From: CAVZXS01 sp963779325
GTDB lineage: Bacteria; Bacteroidota; Bacteroidia; Chitinophagales; Chitinophagaceae
Direction of reading: 5' to 3'
DNA length: 64,000 nucleotides
Assembly: GCA_963779325.1 (NCBI GenBank)
Contig: CAVZXS010000007.1
Location: forward strand, 310,001 to 374,000
Shown here: in pieces, positions 16,645 through 26,233 of the stretch
Position numbering within the stretch: the first letter of the stretch is position 1
Layout of the letters: each line of letters starts with the position of its first letter
Made by a program: the position numbers and the translations under genes
Notes under the pieces: generated by a model
Database searches by the model: none
The model's input: the letters and a program-made list of their open reading frames with translations, nothing else
Told to the model about the DNA's origin: nothing

Positions 16645-17781
16645 ATAAACCGCTATCAATACTACTAATATAAAATTTTAGTACCTTAGCTTATAAATTC
16701 TAAGCTATGCGTTCCTTACAGTTAGTTAATCATTTGAGCGATTCAAAAGTACAGTCAAGGCTTTCAGATAGCAGAGGGACACCGGTGCATAGCCGCTGGC
16801 AAATTATTTATTTGATTCAGGTGGGTAATATTCACGCTGCGGAGTTGTTAGCGCCACTGGTAAATTTATCAGTACACAGCATCTACAAAATAGTAGAAAA
16901 TTACAATCATACAGGCGTTGCAGCATTAGTGTACAAACAAAAAGGCGGAAGGCGAAGATCATTACTTAGCCTTGATGAAGAAGTGTCCCTTTTTGCATCA
17001 TTGGAAACGCTGGCTTCCAAAGGCCTTATCAAAACGGCAAACGATATTCGTAATGCAGTAGAGCTAAAAACCGGTAAAGCTGTTTCAGATGATTATATAT
17101 GGGACTTACTGCACCGCAATGGCTGGAAAAAGAAAATGCCCAGACCGCATCACCCTAAACGAAGTATAGAAGAGCAAGCTGAGTTTAAAAAAAACTTCCC
17201 CAAAAGCTGTAGTCCGCCTCAATAGCTTTTCCGGCATTATTACATTCATTACCGGTTATTGTATTTTTTGAAGATGAAGCAAGGTTTGGAAGAATAAGCA
17301 GGGAAATGGCCTGTTGGGTAAAAGCCAATATGATACCTTCTGTAGCCAGGCAAATGATTCGGGAATATATTTATGCCTATTCGGCCCTGTCGCCACAAAC
17401 AGGAGATTGTTATTCTATGATAAGTCCATACTGCAATACCGAAGCAATGAATGAATTTTTGCAACAGCTTTCCGGTCAGTACAATAATTACAGAATTATA
17501 CTCATACTTGACAAAGCCGGATGGCATATCAGCCGGTCCTTAAAACTGGCCGACAATATCAAACTCCTTCACCTCAATCCATATTCCCCCGAACAAAATC
17601 CGGTAGAATTGCTTTGGAGAGAAATCCGTAGAAAATACTTTCACAATGTAATCTTCGCAAACCTGGATGAAGTAGAAAATAAATTACAGGAAGCCCTCTT
17701 AAACTATCATCAACATAAACACGATGTCCAAAAACTCGCAAAAGGTTTTTTACCTATTTAGTAAAATTGACAGCGGTTTAT
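16645..17781 (+). mobile_element. IS630-family insertion sequence
   Basis: About 1.14 kb. The ends are inverted repeats: left ATAAACCGCTATCAAT (from 16645) against the right end read in reverse, ATAAACCGCTGTCAAT (from 17781), 15 of 16 matching. Both ends are flanked by TA (16643-16644 and 17782-17783), the expected target duplication of IS630/Tc1-type elements. Inside is one transposase gene split into two frames. Confidence 0.85.
16707..17761 (+). pseudogene. IS630 transposase, frame-disrupted
   Basis: The first part (16707-17225) encodes the winged-helix and helix-turn-helix DNA-binding region (LAPLVNLSVHSIYKIVENYNHTGVAALVYK, and KTANDIRNAVELKTGKAVSDDYIWDLLHRNGWKKK). The second part, in the -1 frame, encodes the DDE catalytic domain: FFEDEARFG (first Asp), LILDKAGWH (second Asp), and NPVELLWREIRRKYF (Glu). 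The two frames meet around 17195-17225. An A8 run at 17187-17194 looks slippery, but slipping -1 there meets TAG at 17210-17212. The shift must lie between 17212 and the zero-frame stop at 17223, for example a one-base loss near 17219. The transposase is probably inactive as it stands. Confidence 0.8.
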
Positions 17782-17864
17782 TATTAGATGGTATTATGCC
17801 GACAGAGAACCGGTTGCCCGCCCGTGCCGGTACGGAGGGGGACTATTTGTCTTTATATTCGTGA

Positions 17865-18563
17865 TTAAATAATCTTCAGGCGTTTCAATACATCCTGCTT
17901 AAAGGAACGGCTGATAGGGATCACTTTCCCTTCTATCAAAAGACTGTTATCCTGGATATCCTGTATTTTTTTGGTATTTACTATAAAGGAGCGATGCACC
18001 TTCATAAATATCCTGGAATCTATTTTTTCTTCTACTCCTTTCATGGTGGCATGAACAAGATGTTTTTTATCGGGCGTAACATACTTTACATAGTCGCCTA
18101 CACACTCTACGTATAAAATATCTTCGTAATTAAGCCGTATTAACTTACCGTCGGATTTAATAAAGGTATCCTGCGGCTGTTCTTCCTGCGGTGCGGGAGC
18201 TATTTTTGATGTGGCTTGTAAAATTTTATTTACCGATTGCTGAAACCTTATGAAATTAAAAGGCTTCTTTAAATAGTCGCTTACCTCATATTGAAAAGCT
18301 TCAAAAGCGTATTCCGTTTTTGAAGTGGTCAGCACAACTTTTGGCGAATAATGCAACTGATCAAGCAATTGGAAACCGGTAAGCCCCGGCATTTCTACGT
18401 CAAGAAAAATAAGATCTACCGCTTCGTCTTTTAAAAACGCCAACGCATCCGTTGGTTGTTCAAAACAACCTACTACATCAAGCAAAGGAGCTTTTTTACA
18501 ATAGTTTTGCAAAAGCTCTCTTGATATTTTTTCGTCTTCTACTATGATGCAGCGTAGGTTCAT
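17865..18563 (-). CDS. LytTR-family response regulator
   Basis: A two-component regulator of 232 residues. Receiver domain at 1-120 has acidic pocket EDE (10-11), phospho-acceptor Asp55 in LIFLDVEMPGL, Thr/Ser of LTTSK and Lys of YLKKPF. A linker rich in Ala, Pro and Gln leads to a LytTR DNA-binding domain (about 138-230) with KLIRLNYEDILYVECVGDYVKY and FMKVHRSFIVNTKKI. Such regulators bind direct repeats upstream of target genes. The gene lies 52 bases downstream of the Hpt gene on the same strand and near a hybrid kinase on the other strand, so the three likely form one phosphorelay module. Confidence 0.9.
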   Translation of the reverse strand: MNLRCIIVEDEKISRELLQNYCKKAPLLDVVGCFEQPTDALAFLKDEAVDLIFLDVEMPGLTGFQLLDQLHYSPKVVLTTSKTEYAFEAFQYEVSDYLKKPFNFIRFQQSVNKILQATSKIAPAPQEEQPQDTFIKSDGKLIRLNYEDILYVECVGDYVKYVTPDKKHLVHATMKGVEEKIDSRIFMKVHRSFIVNTKKIQDIQDNSLLIEGKVIPISRSFKQDVLKRLKII

Positions 18564-18615
18564 GATTGTTTTTTTACAGAGTTGATTTTATACAAGTACT
18601 AAATTAATAAATCTT

Positions 18616-19029
18616 TTAAGGATTACTGTTTTCCGCGTTATACCGGATCAATCTTTCAAGCTCATTTTTTATTAACGGCCTGAATTTATCGGTTTCGCTA
18701 ATAATAAAATCATAGTCTTCCATCATTGAATCAAGGCTTTTCAGCATCTTACAGTTATTTTCTACAGACAACAGGCGCTCATAAATGGTTGTAAGGCCTA
18801 CATAGTTATACACAGGTTTTATTTTGTGAACTATGCCGCTGAACTCGGGCAAATTACGCTTCGCAAAACTATCCCTTAATGTTCCGATATACCCGTCAAT
18901 CTCCTCTTCGAAAGTGGAAAAAACCGCTTCTGCCGTTAGGTAATCGTCGCTGTACAGGTTGGAGAGGGTCGTTTGGCACAAGGCACTGTTAAAAACGAAG
19001 CCGGGAGATTTTAGTGCTTCAGATGGCAT
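18616..19029 (-). CDS. Histidine phosphotransfer (Hpt) protein
   Basis: A 137-residue helical protein with an Hpt-like motif VHKIKPVYNYVGL; His68 is the expected phospho-site, followed by the basic and glycine positions of Hpt domains. It has no kinase or output domain, so it would shuttle phosphate between receivers. Its neighbours are a hybrid histidine kinase with a C-terminal receiver (divergent, 138 bases away) and the LytTR response regulator downstream. This gives a complete His-Asp-His-Asp relay in 3.5 kb. The Hpt call rests on motif and size and is somewhat less certain than the neighbours. Confidence 0.75.
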   Translation of the reverse strand: MPSEALKSPGFVFNSALCQTTLSNLYSDDYLTAEAVFSTFEEEIDGYIGTLRDSFAKRNLPEFSGIVHKIKPVYNYVGLTTIYERLLSVENNCKMLKSLDSMMEDYDFIISETDKFRPLIKNELERLIRYNAENSNP

Positions 19030-19167
19030 ATTTTATCGGATTTGGATATTTATCAAGTGTTAATTAATAAGATACAACGCTGAATGTGTCAAAATATTTT
19101 GGGGCGAAGATAATAAAACTTTGGAATTTTCGTATTAAAGCCGGGAAGTCCATACCACTTACTAACT

Positions 19168-21327
19168 ATGCATCGTCAGATCAAGAATTTAGCCTCAGAT
19201 TTTAATTCCCTTTTCAAGAGCGGGTATGACAGTTTACTGAACAGCGGTGTAGACAGGCAAACGCAACTTAGCGAAAGAAAGTACATTGTACGGTATAATC
19301 AATTTTTCTTTTCCTGTATCCTGCTTTACCTTTTATCTATTATTGTTAATATAATCAATTCGCTTTATTTAAGCGCTTTTGTAATCGTCATCGCACTCTC
19401 TCTTTCTATAGCCAATTATGTGTGGATATACAGCCGGAAGAACAGGCGAATCGGGAAATATATACTGCTTATTATTGTGAACCTGACTATCGCTTCACTG
19501 AGTTATGTAGAAGGGCTTTTTTCGGGTAATTATATTTATCTTTTCCCGCTTCTCGTTTCGCAAACATTCGTACTGGACTATAAAGAAAAACGGGGCATTC
19601 AGTTTTCGTTTATACTGTCGGGTATTTGTATCCTGGCTATTTTTTTTATAAGCCCTGCCGTAAGCCCGCTGCAGTTTGTAGCGGTTGAAAATCACCGCAC
19701 ACTTTTTTACTCCAATACCGCTGCAGCCCTTTTTGTAAGTATTGTATTTGCTTACTTGGTAATAAGGGAGAATAATAAATATGAAGACGAGCTGGACCGG
19801 GAAAGATTTTATCTCGATACGGTTTTTAACACTTCGCCTGATGCCGTTTTTATAGTAGAATCACCCTCGGGAGTAATTGCGGACTGCAACAAACGGGCTA
19901 TTGAACTGTTTAAACTGGAGAATAAGAAGAATGCCATTAATAAATCAGTGTTTGATTTTTTAATTATTCAATATGATACCAATGAACCTGCCGTAAAGTT
20001 ATTTACAAAGGGACCCGACGTTTGGCGCAGCGAAATACATTGCGCAACCGCGGCGTTGGATAAATTCCTGGGCTTTGTAAGCGTAGCAAGTTTTAACAAC
20101 AGGGGCAGTACATACAGGAAAATCAGCATTAACGATATTACCGAGTATAAAAAAGCTGAAATTGCATTGATAGAATCAAAGGAAAAAGCCGAGCTGGCCG
20201 CGGAAGCCAAATCTTTCTTTTTATCAAACATGAGTCATGAGTTGAGAACGCCGCTCAATGGTATTATCGGTACTACCAATTTATTACTCCAGGATAATTT
20301 CTTAGAAAGCCAACGTGAACATTTGGGTGTTTTGAAATATTCATCAGAGCATATTTTAGCATTGATTAATGATATTCTTGATTTCAGTAAAATTGATGCA
20401 GGAAAAACAGAGCTGGAAAAAAATGTTTTTAACCTGAAACATTTTATAGAAAAAATTGATGCGGTTTTCCGTAACCAGTTTGCGCTGAAAAAAGTGGCAT
20501 TAAATATTAATATTGATGAGCGTCTTGACAGGAAAGTAATAAGCGATACAACCAGGCTGCACCAGGTACTTACCAACCTGCTTTCCAATGCCTGTAAATT
20601 TACACATGAAGGCATGGTAACACTTACGGCCCGCTTTCTTTCGGGTACCAGTACCTCAATTGCCGTAGAGTTTTCCGTAGCGGATACGGGTATCGGTATC
20701 GCCAAGAAAAAGCTGGGTACTATTTTCGAAGATTTTTACCAGGCTAATACGCAAACCACCCGTAAGTATGGCGGCACGGGCTTGGGCCTGGCCATCAGTA
20801 AAAAAATAGTAGAACTGTTCAATAGTGAATTAAACGTAAAAAGCGAATTGAATAAAGGCAGCGAGTTTTCTTTTATACTTAATTTACCGGTGCATATTGA
20901 CGGAAAAAATGCGGCGTTAGCACAGGGTAATCAAAATTTAGGCAGCTTTAAAGGGTTGAAAATACTTCTTGCCGAGGATAACCCGATAAATATGATGATT
21001 GCCAGAAAATTTTTGCATAAATGGGATATTGAAATTAAAGAAGCACAGAACGGATTGGAAGCGGTGGAGCTTTTTCGTGCAAATGACTTTGACCTTTTAT
21101 TACTTGATCTTGAAATGCCGGAAATGGATGGTTATACCGCACTGGAAGAAGTGCGAAAAATAAATTCAGATATTCCGATTATTGCTTTTACCGCAGCCTC
21201 TTTTGATGATATGGCCGCCAAACTGAAGTTGAAAGGATTTAATGATTATGTACAAAAGCCTTTTAAACCGGATGACTTACACAAAAAAATTCTAAGAAAC
21301 TTAACAACTAAGCCTGAGGCCGCTTAG
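19168..21327 (+). CDS. Hybrid sensor histidine kinase with C-terminal receiver
   Basis: A 719-residue membrane sensor. Residues about 45-200 form about six hydrophobic helices. A PAS-like domain follows (about 215-330, DTVFNTSPDAVFIVES). HisKA has the phospho-histidine at about residue 357 (SNMSHELRTPLNG). The HATPase domain has NLLSNACKFTHEG, ADTGIGIAKKKLGTIFEDF and GGTGLGLAISKKIVELF. The receiver (about 595-710) has Asp647 in LLLDLEMPEMDGY and Lys in YVQKPFKPDDL. Phosphate would pass from His357 to Asp647, then to the Hpt protein encoded across the divergent gap. The stimulus is unknown; a multi-helix input suggests a membrane-borne or small ligand. Confidence 0.92.
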   Translation: MHRQIKNLASDFNSLFKSGYDSLLNSGVDRQTQLSERKYIVRYNQFFFSCILLYLLSIIVNIINSLYLSAFVIVIALSLSIANYVWIYSRKNRRIGKYILLIIVNLTIASLSYVEGLFSGNYIYLFPLLVSQTFVLDYKEKRGIQFSFILSGICILAIFFISPAVSPLQFVAVENHRTLFYSNTAAALFVSIVFAYLVIRENNKYEDELDRERFYLDTVFNTSPDAVFIVESPSGVIADCNKRAIELFKLENKKNAINKSVFDFLIIQYDTNEPAVKLFTKGPDVWRSEIHCATAALDKFLGFVSVASFNNRGSTYRKISINDITEYKKAEIALIESKEKAELAAEAKSFFLSNMSHELRTPLNGIIGTTNLLLQDNFLESQREHLGVLKYSSEHILALINDILDFSKIDAGKTELEKNVFNLKHFIEKIDAVFRNQFALKKVALNINIDERLDRKVISDTTRLHQVLTNLLSNACKFTHEGMVTLTARFLSGTSTSIAVEFSVADTGIGIAKKKLGTIFEDFYQANTQTTRKYGGTGLGLAISKKIVELFNSELNVKSELNKGSEFSFILNLPVHIDGKNAALAQGNQNLGSFKGLKILLAEDNPINMMIARKFLHKWDIEIKEAQNGLEAVELFRANDFDLLLLDLEMPEMDGYTALEEVRKINSDIPIIAFTAASFDDMAAKLKLKGFNDYVQKPFKPDDLHKKILRNLTTKPEAA

Positions 21328-21433
21328 CGCTATCTTACTTACTTTCTTGCCGGCTTACTGCATTTTTTATTTCCCTGCTTGTAGTTTTCATTACCATTCG
21401 TAATTTCTTTTCGGGAATTAATTAGCGAACCTC

Positions 21434-21441
21434 TATTTTTG
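21434..21441 (+). promoter_or_regulatory. Minus-7 element of the ABC exporter operon
   Basis: TATTTTTG fits TAnnTTTG and lies 17 bases before ATG 21459. No clear minus-33 TTTG is seen at the usual distance. Confidence 0.4.
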
Positions 21442-21458
21442 AAAATAATTTAATTGAC

Positions 21459-22391
21459 ATGAATATTTTAGAAGTAAGAAACTTGAAAAAATATTTCGCT
21501 ACGCAAAAGGCGGTGGACGATATCAGCTTTGATATTCCGAAAGGAAGCATATTCGGCTTATTGGGTCCCAACGGCGCCGGTAAAACTACTTTAATAAGAA
21601 TGATAACGGGTATTTTTTATCCCGATAGCGGCGAAATAACATTGGAGGGACGAAAGTTTGATCCGGAAAATGACATTCGGAAAATAGGTTACATGCCCGA
21701 GGAAAGAGGATTGTATAAAAAAATGAAAATTGGCGAACAGGCTTTATACCTGGCACAGTTAAAGGGCCTTGGTAAAAAAGAAGCCATGGAAAAGATTAAG
21801 CAATGGTTTGTAAAATTTGAGATGGAAAGCTGGTGGAATAAAAAAGTGGAGGACCTGAGTAAAGGAATGGGACAGAAACTGCAGTTTGTAACAACCGTTT
21901 TACACAATCCTTCATTAATTATTTTAGATGAACCCTTCAGCGGGTTAGATCCGGTGAATTCTAATTTAATAAAAGACGAAATATTTAACCTGGCCAAAAA
22001 CGGCGCTACCGTTATTTTCAGTACACACCGTATGGAACAGGTAGAAGAAATATGCGATAAAATAATATTGGTAAATAAAGGACAAAAAATTCTTGATGGC
22101 AAAGTGAGCGAAGTAAAACAGGATTTTAAACAAAACCTGTATAGCTTATCAGCCACACAATTGCCCGCATGTATCAGCAGCCCTGCTTTTGAAATAGTAG
22201 AAACTAAAAGTAATCACCTGGTGGTGCATATTAATGAAGGGTATCTGCCCAATGATGTGCTGAGCTATTTTATAAATGGGGGTGCGGGTATTATTTCTTT
22301 TCATGAAATACTTCCTTCGCTCAATGAAATATTCATTCGCCTGATAGAAGGCACACCGACCGCCCGGCAGTTTCAAAAAGTGACCGCTTAA
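21459..22391 (+). CDS. ABC transporter ATP-binding protein (NatA type)
   Basis: ATPase subunit of an ABC-2 exporter, 310 residues. Walker A GPNGAGKTT (about 36-44), signature LSKGMGQK, Walker B LIILDEPFSGLD and switch histidine STHRMEQ are present. After about residue 215 it has the extra C-terminal domain (DUF4162 type) seen in NatA-like ATPases of Na+ or drug exporters. It lies 34 bases upstream of the permease gene, with which it must form the transporter. Substrate is not known; the permease resembles NatB. Confidence 0.92.
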   Translation: MNILEVRNLKKYFATQKAVDDISFDIPKGSIFGLLGPNGAGKTTLIRMITGIFYPDSGEITLEGRKFDPENDIRKIGYMPEERGLYKKMKIGEQALYLAQLKGLGKKEAMEKIKQWFVKFEMESWWNKKVEDLSKGMGQKLQFVTTVLHNPSLIILDEPFSGLDPVNSNLIKDEIFNLAKNGATVIFSTHRMEQVEEICDKIILVNKGQKILDGKVSEVKQDFKQNLYSLSATQLPACISSPAFEIVETKSNHLVVHINEGYLPNDVLSYFINGGAGIISFHEILPSLNEIFIRLIEGTPTARQFQKVTA

Positions 22392-22425
22392 CTTAATTAT
22401 TAAACCAATAACTAATTTATATACC

Positions 22426-23703
22426 ATGAACAAGATTTGGCTTATTGTACAACGGGAATACCTTACGAGAGTTAGAAAAAAAACTTTTATCATCGCTACA
22501 TTACTATTTCCCATTCTTTACCTGTTGCTGATATTTGGCACCGGTTATATTGCTGCAAAAAGTAAACAGAATTTAAAAATCGCGGTAATAGATTCTTCGG
22601 GTTATTTTAATGCCGGCATGATTGGCAGAAGTAATCTGGCGGACAGCTCGGCTAAACTTGATTTGGTAAAAATCAGTAAAGACGATTTGGATAAGAGCTA
22701 TGCAAATCTTGGGTATGACGGGTATATTGTAATTCCTCAAAGTATAGATTGGAAATCGGGTACGGCGAAAGGCTCACTTGCGCTGAACACAAATAAAACA
22801 CACGGGGACGGAGCGGTGATGCAGGTACAAACCAAGTTAAACTCGATGTGGAGTGATATTAAAAATGACAGCCTGGGTATTGACAGTACGAAGAAAAGTA
22901 TTATCAAAAGCAGCTTTATTGGTATTAGTGAGAAAATAAATAATAAAGAATCTAATTCTAAAATTGCACAAACGATAGGTTATGTAAGCGGATTTTTAAT
23001 TTATATTATTTTATTAGTATACGGCTCGCAGGTTATGATGGGTGTAATGGAAGAAAAAACAAACCGGATTGCTGAAGTGGTTATATCATCTGTAAAACCA
23101 TTTCAGTTGATGATGGGTAAAATAATTGGAATAGGCTTGGTAGCACTTACACAGTTTTTTTTATGGATCGCATTTATGCTGGTGGTTTATAATGTAGGTA
23201 AATTCTCGAGCGGCAGCAGCGATATGATGAACAATATGGTGGGAGGTATACAGGATTTATTTACCAAAGTAAACGTGCCGCTGATACTTTTTTGTTTTGC
23301 TTTTTATTTCTTGGGAGGCTTTTTCTTTTATTCCTCTTTGTACGCCGCCATCGGCAGTGCGGTAAATGAAGATATGCGGGAAGCGCAGTCACTCAGTTTC
23401 CCGGTTACCATGCTGGTTATATTCTCTATAGCTATTATGACCGCTACTATACAAGATCCCAACACACCCCTCGCTTTTTGGGGAAGCATGATACCGTTCA
23501 GTTCGCCCATTGTAATGATGGCCCGTATACCTTACGGTGTACCTGATGCAGTTCCCTGGTGGCAATTGGGTCTATCTATGTTGTTGTTGATCGTTGGTTT
23601 TATTTTTACCACTTGGTTTGCGGGTAAAATTTACCGCACGGGTATTTTGATGTACGGCAAAAAGCCGAGCTGGAAAGAAATGATGAAGTGGGTGAGGAGG
23701 TAA
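22426..23703 (+). CDS. ABC-2 type permease (NatB-like)
   Basis: Membrane subunit, 425 residues. The N-terminal helix (about 18-43) is followed by a large extracytoplasmic region (about 45-180), then five helices from about 182 to 405. The segment MGVMEEKTNRIAEVVISSVKPFQLMMGKIIG is the cytoplasmic coupling helix typical of ABC-2 permeases, and AAIGSAVNEDMREAQSLSFPV is the conserved late motif. It is cotranscribed with the ATPase and followed by a terminator at 23723. Confidence 0.9.
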   Translation: MNKIWLIVQREYLTRVRKKTFIIATLLFPILYLLLIFGTGYIAAKSKQNLKIAVIDSSGYFNAGMIGRSNLADSSAKLDLVKISKDDLDKSYANLGYDGYIVIPQSIDWKSGTAKGSLALNTNKTHGDGAVMQVQTKLNSMWSDIKNDSLGIDSTKKSIIKSSFIGISEKINNKESNSKIAQTIGYVSGFLIYIILLVYGSQVMMGVMEEKTNRIAEVVISSVKPFQLMMGKIIGIGLVALTQFFLWIAFMLVVYNVGKFSSGSSDMMNNMVGGIQDLFTKVNVPLILFCFAFYFLGGFFFYSSLYAAIGSAVNEDMREAQSLSFPVTMLVIFSIAIMTATIQDPNTPLAFWGSMIPFSSPIVMMARIPYGVPDAVPWWQLGLSMLLLIVGFIFTTWFAGKIYRTGILMYGKKPSWKEMMKWVRR

Positions 23704-23722
23704 GTTTGGTTTAAAGAAATTT

Positions 23723-23758
23723 TAAAACCATCTTCAAAAAAAGAGGATGGTTTTTTTT
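23723..23758 (+). terminator. Terminator of the ABC exporter operon
   Basis: Stem AACCATCTTC against GAGGATGGTT (one G-T pair) with an A-rich loop, followed by a long T tract. Confidence 0.8.
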
Positions 23759-23846
23759 ATTTTGTATTATCATTATCTGCGACTGCTGAGTATTTTAAGC
23801 GTTCTTGTAATAAAAAAATACTTAATCGTAATAATAATAGGTTTCA

Positions 23847-24662
23847 TCAAAATTGCCGGAAGGCTCTATCGGTTTTTCTTTGCGATAATAATGGCTTGTT
23901 GTTCGGGGCATACTTATAATCAAAGTAAGAATAACTATCAATATTTTTTGCAAGTGTTTGGGTGAGGTTATTCAGGTGTTTGAAATCGCTGTAAAAAAGC
24001 GGCGCCCAATAAAAAAATCTGGCCGAAGGCCAACTTGGAATCGGGTTGACTTTGTTGTCATATTGAAAACTTAATGTATCGATCAAGGGGTTGGTTGTCC
24101 ATTTAAAAATAGATTTAGAAAGATTGCCCGACGCATCAAATTCATAGCTTGCCTGGCGAAGCAAATTATAAGTTAAACCTGCATCAAAGCTCCTGTAATC
24201 AGATCTTTTTTGTAAAACGGCGCCGTCGTAATCATAAACCGAACTGTCTTTCGTCGGCGGGTTTGTATAATTATTAGAACTATGAAGTGAGAAAATAAGT
24301 TTCCCGCCAAAATCGTATTTGAAAATAGTTTTTGTAATAATGGAAACAACTCCGTTGATTTTACTTGAATAGGCAATACTGTCTGTTCTGCCCGCTGCAT
24401 TTCTGTAAAATGTTTCTACCGTTTCTGATTTATTCGCAGAAATATTATTTGTCATTTTAACTTCCGAAAGTTGCCCTGCGGCGTTGTAAATATATTCGGT
24501 AACTATTTCGCGGCCCGTATTATTAATCTTTGTGACGGTTTTAAGTAAAAGATTAAATTTTTGCCCCTGACTTTCAGGTTCATTTCGGGTGTTGTTGCTT
24601 TTTTTACAAGCTGATGAACTGATTAAAACCAAGGCGATGGCAAGCAGGTAAAGAGTTTTCAT
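23847..24662 (-). CDS. Lipoprotein with YD-repeat-like strands
   Basis: A 271-residue lipoprotein: signal MKTLYLLAIALVLISSSAC ends in a lipobox with Cys19. The body is beta-rich and repeats patterns such as EYIYNAAGQLSEVKM, FKYDFGGKLIFSL, and YEFDASGNLSKSIF, which resemble the YD/RHS-like strand units of Bacteroidota lipoproteins (DUF4595-like). Such proteins are usually outer-membrane anchored and of unknown function. It is a single gene between the ABC operon terminator and the 3-hydroxyacyl-CoA dehydrogenase. Confidence 0.75.
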   Translation of the reverse strand: MKTLYLLAIALVLISSSACKKSNNTRNEPESQGQKFNLLLKTVTKINNTGREIVTEYIYNAAGQLSEVKMTNNISANKSETVETFYRNAAGRTDSIAYSSKINGVVSIITKTIFKYDFGGKLIFSLHSSNNYTNPPTKDSSVYDYDGAVLQKRSDYRSFDAGLTYNLLRQASYEFDASGNLSKSIFKWTTNPLIDTLSFQYDNKVNPIPSWPSARFFYWAPLFYSDFKHLNNLTQTLAKNIDSYSYFDYKYAPNNKPLLSQRKTDRAFRQF

Positions 24663-24794
24663 ACAAACTATATTATGTGTTTATATAACTTATGTTAAGT
24701 TACGGAAAATTATCAAACTTCCCGATAAAATCCCGCCGTGTTTTGCCGGGAAGTTTGTGTTTAAAATCATGTGTAGTTAGTGTACTCATTTCCT

Positions 24795-25685
24795 TTATTT
24801 GAACCTCTCACTTACCACCAGTTCCTTGCTGCCTGCTGTGTAAGTATAAAACCCTTCACCGGTTTTGATGCCGAGCTTACCGGCTGTTACCATATTTACC
24901 AATAATGGACAAGGCGCATATTTAGGATTGCCGAATCCGTCGTGCAATACTTTTAAAATAGAATGACAAACATCAAGGCCAATGAAATCGGCTAATTGCA
25001 ATGGTCCCATCGGGTGGGCCATGCCCAGTTTCATTACCGTATCTATTTCTTCTACACCGGCTACACCTTCGTATAAACTGTAAATGGCTTCGTTAATCAT
25101 CGGCATTAAAATACGATTGGCTATAAAACCCGGGTAGTCGTTTACTACGCAGGGTATCTTGCCGAGTTTTCTACTTAATTCAACAATTGTATTTGTTACT
25201 TCTTTTTTAGTAGCGTAGCCGTTTATTATTTCTACCAATTTCATAACCGGCACGGGGTTCATAAAGTGCATACCAATAACCAGCCCGGGCCTTTTGGTAA
25301 CCGCGGCAATTTTAGTAATGGAAATAGAAGAAGTATTGGTGGCCAACAAACAACCCGCCGGCGCGGCGGCATCTATTTGCTGAAAAATTTTCAGTTTCAG
25401 TTCTGTATTTTCTGTAGCGGCTTCTACTACCAAGTCCGCTTTGCTTACACCGATAGCCAAATCAGTTTGTGTTATTATGTTTGAAAGGGCGGTTTGTTTT
25501 TGTTCCTCGGTAACGGCGCCTTTGCTTACCTGCCTGTCAAAATTTTTGGTAATAGTAGCAATGGCTTTCTCCAATTGCGGCGCTGAAACATCGATTAGTG
25601 TAACGGAATAACCGGCTTGTGCAAACACATGCGCAATACCGTTGCCCATGGTACCCGCGCCTATTACTGCAACTTTATTTATCAT
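24795..25685 (-). CDS. hbd: 3-hydroxybutyryl-CoA dehydrogenase
   Basis: NAD(P)-dependent oxidation of 3-hydroxyacyl-CoA to 3-oxoacyl-CoA, or the reverse in butyrate-type pathways. Rossmann motif VIGAGTMGNGIAHVFAQAGY at the N-terminus, the active-site region NTSSISITKIA, HFMNPVPVMKLVEII with the catalytic histidine, the VNDYPGFIANRILMPMINEA segment, and GIKTGEGFYTY at the C-terminus are all present. The 296-residue length matches the stand-alone enzyme. An acyl-CoA dehydrogenase lies about 1 kb away on the other strand, consistent with fatty or branched-chain acid oxidation. Confidence 0.93.
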   Translation of the reverse strand: MINKVAVIGAGTMGNGIAHVFAQAGYSVTLIDVSAPQLEKAIATITKNFDRQVSKGAVTEEQKQTALSNIITQTDLAIGVSKADLVVEAATENTELKLKIFQQIDAAAPAGCLLATNTSSISITKIAAVTKRPGLVIGMHFMNPVPVMKLVEIINGYATKKEVTNTIVELSRKLGKIPCVVNDYPGFIANRILMPMINEAIYSLYEGVAGVEEIDTVMKLGMAHPMGPLQLADFIGLDVCHSILKVLHDGFGNPKYAPCPLLVNMVTAGKLGIKTGEGFYTYTAGSKELVVSERFK

Positions 25686-25782
25686 GATAAAGAGATTTTT
25701 TTATAAAAAGGTACTCAATTTTGCCTTGCAATATAGCGGATTATAGAATAATGCAGGTTGACATTCAGCCAATTAGTTGCCC

Positions 25783-25809
25783 CTATCTCCACCGATCGGC
25801 GGAGGATAG
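25783..25809. repeat. 27-nt GC-rich palindromic repeat
   Basis: CTATCTCC-ACCGATCGG-CGGAGGATAG is almost a perfect palindrome centred on CGATCG. Its core CCGATCGGCGGAGG (25792-25805) recurs inside mtaB at 6909-6922. A second inverted pair (AACTCCC...GGTAGTTT region, about 25829-25856) follows. It lies in the divergent gap before a small hypothetical gene. Confidence 0.6.
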
Positions 25810-25974
25810 TTGAACTCATTATGCGGAAACTCCCTTTTGGAGATGGTAGTTTAACGCAATATCAGCGAAAATTTAGAATGCGCTCCCGTGGGTTTGCATT
25901 TTTAAGCAATTTCCGGTTATTTTTATCGTTAGAGAATACGAAATCCAATTTTTGAAAAACCAATCAGTATTACT

Positions 25975-26226
25975 ATGAAACAGATTTACCATGATGACAG
26001 GCAATACATTGCCGAAAAGTTATTATTTGTTGACCAACACACTGAGCAGGTTTCGCTGCTGGCTTACCACAAAATTAATTCCCTGAAATTATCTTCGAAA
26101 AACGCAGCTTACTGCATAAGCAGAACTGAACTTTTGGAGATTGTACAAAATTCACTACTCAACTTTGTAAGTCCCGATGATGTATTGTGGGAAGAAGGAT
26201 TTTATGTGAGTGAGTTGGATAATTAA
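25975..26226 (+). CDS. Hypothetical protein, 83 residues
   Basis: A small acidic soluble protein with no signal peptide or membrane helix. It reads as mixed alpha/beta (AEKLLFVDQHTEQVSLLAYHKINSL, then ISRTELLEIVQNSLLNFVSPDDVLWEEGFYV). I do not recognise a family. ATG 25975 is preceded by CAGTATTACT without a Shine-Dalgarno site, normal here. It is flanked by a palindromic repeat upstream and a heptamer array that begins eight bases after its stop. Confidence 0.6.
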   Translation: MKQIYHDDRQYIAEKLLFVDQHTEQVSLLAYHKINSLKLSSKNAAYCISRTELLEIVQNSLLNFVSPDDVLWEEGFYVSELDN

Positions 26227-26233
26227 GGCAAAA

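Noticed and set aside
17187..17212. Programmed -1 frameshift on the A8 run in the IS630 transposase
   Set aside because: The -1 frame entered there is closed by TAG at 17210-17212, so it cannot give the DDE domain.
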